Assembly (NCBI RefSeq): GCF_023502345.1
Contig: NZ_JAMFLX010000012.1
Coordinates: 1 to 64,000 of the forward strand
Direction of reading: 5' to 3'
Length of the DNA stretch: 64,000 nt
From: Parendozoicomonas callyspongiae
GTDB taxonomy: Bacteria; Pseudomonadota; Gammaproteobacteria; Pseudomonadales; Endozoicomonadaceae
Below, piece by piece: positions 63,727-64,000 of the stretch (the first letter of the stretch is position 1; every line of letters begins with the position of its first letter). Position numbers and translations under genes: made by a program. Below the pieces are notes generated by a model. It was given only the letters and a program-made list of their open reading frames with translations, did no database searches and had not been told where the DNA came from.

Positions 63727-64000
63727 TTACTGAACAGCAGGTTCCTTAAGTGGTGGTGCGCCTCTCAGAATCAGGAAGCCAACCACCGCTGAGAGCATAG
63801 AGCCGACAAGGATACCGGCACGGTCTGCAATCAGGTATTCGGTGCCCACATTTTCGAAGGCCAGGGAACCGATAAATAGACTCATGGTGAAACCGATACC
63901 ACAGATAACAGACATGCCGTAGATGTGTCGCCATGTTGCCCCTGTCGGCAGCTTGGCGTATCCCAGTTTGATTACCACCCAAGTGAAGGTAAATACCCCC
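63727..64000 (-). CDS. nhaA: Na+/H+ antiporter NhaA, C-terminal part
   Basis: Partial: only the last 91 codons are in the window and the gene continues off the right edge. The sequence GVFTFTWVVIKLGYAKLPTG, then SVICGIGFTMSLFIGSLAFE and RAGILVGSMLSAVVGFLIL, matches the final helices of NhaA, which exchanges 2 H+ for Na+ and aids pH and salt tolerance. This fits a marine habitat. Confidence 0.9.
   Translation of the reverse strand, partial: GVFTFTWVVIKLGYAKLPTGATWRHIYGMSVICGIGFTMSLFIGSLAFENVGTEYLIADRAGILVGSMLSAVVGFLILRGAPPLKEPAVQ

Noticed and set aside
1..64000. tRNA, rRNA, CRISPR array or prophage
   Set aside because: None seen: no cloverleaf with CCA end, no regularly spaced repeats, no phage structural genes.

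Overview
The window looks like chromosome of a host-associated gammaproteobacterium of the Oceanospirillales, most like Endozoicomonas or a close relative. This is inference from gene content. The housekeeping order is gammaproteobacterial: 6S RNA, zapA, a ZapB-like gene, a UPF0149 gene, pepP, ubiH, ubiI; also argP/argO, tesA with its ABC partner, rimI, leuA, hemH. Scattered among these are eukaryote-like or effector-like genes (RING/TRAF zinc finger, two SET-like proteins, an IpgD/SopB-type phosphoinositide phosphatase), and many decayed genes and palindromic mini-elements.

Layout. 1-8.4 kb: 6S RNA (minus strand), the zapA pair, then a plus-strand run UPF0149-pepP-MazG-like-ubiH-ubiI. The run is split at 3.3-5.9 kb by a RING/TRAF gene bracketed by a 297-bp direct repeat of the MazG/ubiH junction, which leaves a truncated ubiH copy. 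ubiI is flanked by two inverted copies of a 268-bp palindromic element. 8.7-15 kb: a repeat-containing lipoprotein, an aldehyde dehydrogenase, and two adjacent exported proteins with SET-like C-termini. 15.5-20 kb: gcvT-gcvH-gcvP (glycine cleavage) with a strong apparent codon bias, then a frameshifted methyltransferase pseudogene. 21.4-27 kb: a redox/sulfur block with a GltD-like flavoprotein/Fe-S fusion, two paralogous exported rhodaneses around a TVP38-type membrane protein, and SixA. 27.5-37.6 kb: GrpB, an EEP-family nuclease-like protein, a glutamine synthetase pseudogene, a TonB-like protein, a class I amidotransferase whose stop lies in a mini-element, a YheO-type regulator, IS66/IS4 remnants, a HAD phosphatase, a sulfide:quinone reductase-like flavoprotein and a cold-shock protein.

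38.4-44.7 kb: a plus-strand cluster of a DoxX-like membrane protein, two ATP-grasp proteins and an MFS-like transporter, followed by two related exported proteins of unknown function. The ATP-grasp/exporter block is the best candidate here for an undescribed biosynthetic system. 44.8-49.5 kb: grcA behind a near-perfect FNR-type site, tesA, and the YbbA/YbbP-like ABC pair. 49.5-52.5 kb: a cluster of DnaA-box-like 9-mers and the IpgD/SopB-like gene. 52.5-64 kb: argP/argO, a DUF2947-like protein, beta-carbonic anhydrase, a 5'-nucleotidase, a ricin-B-like secreted protein, rimI with its partner gene, leuA, a YajG-like lipoprotein, hemH, and the end of nhaA running off the right edge.

A recurring pattern is that five palindromic, TA-flanked elements (6883-7150, 8394-8660, 31319-31485, 36779-36811, 52161-52326) sit on the stop codon of an upstream gene or supply a new one. 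No tRNA, rRNA or CRISPR array was seen.
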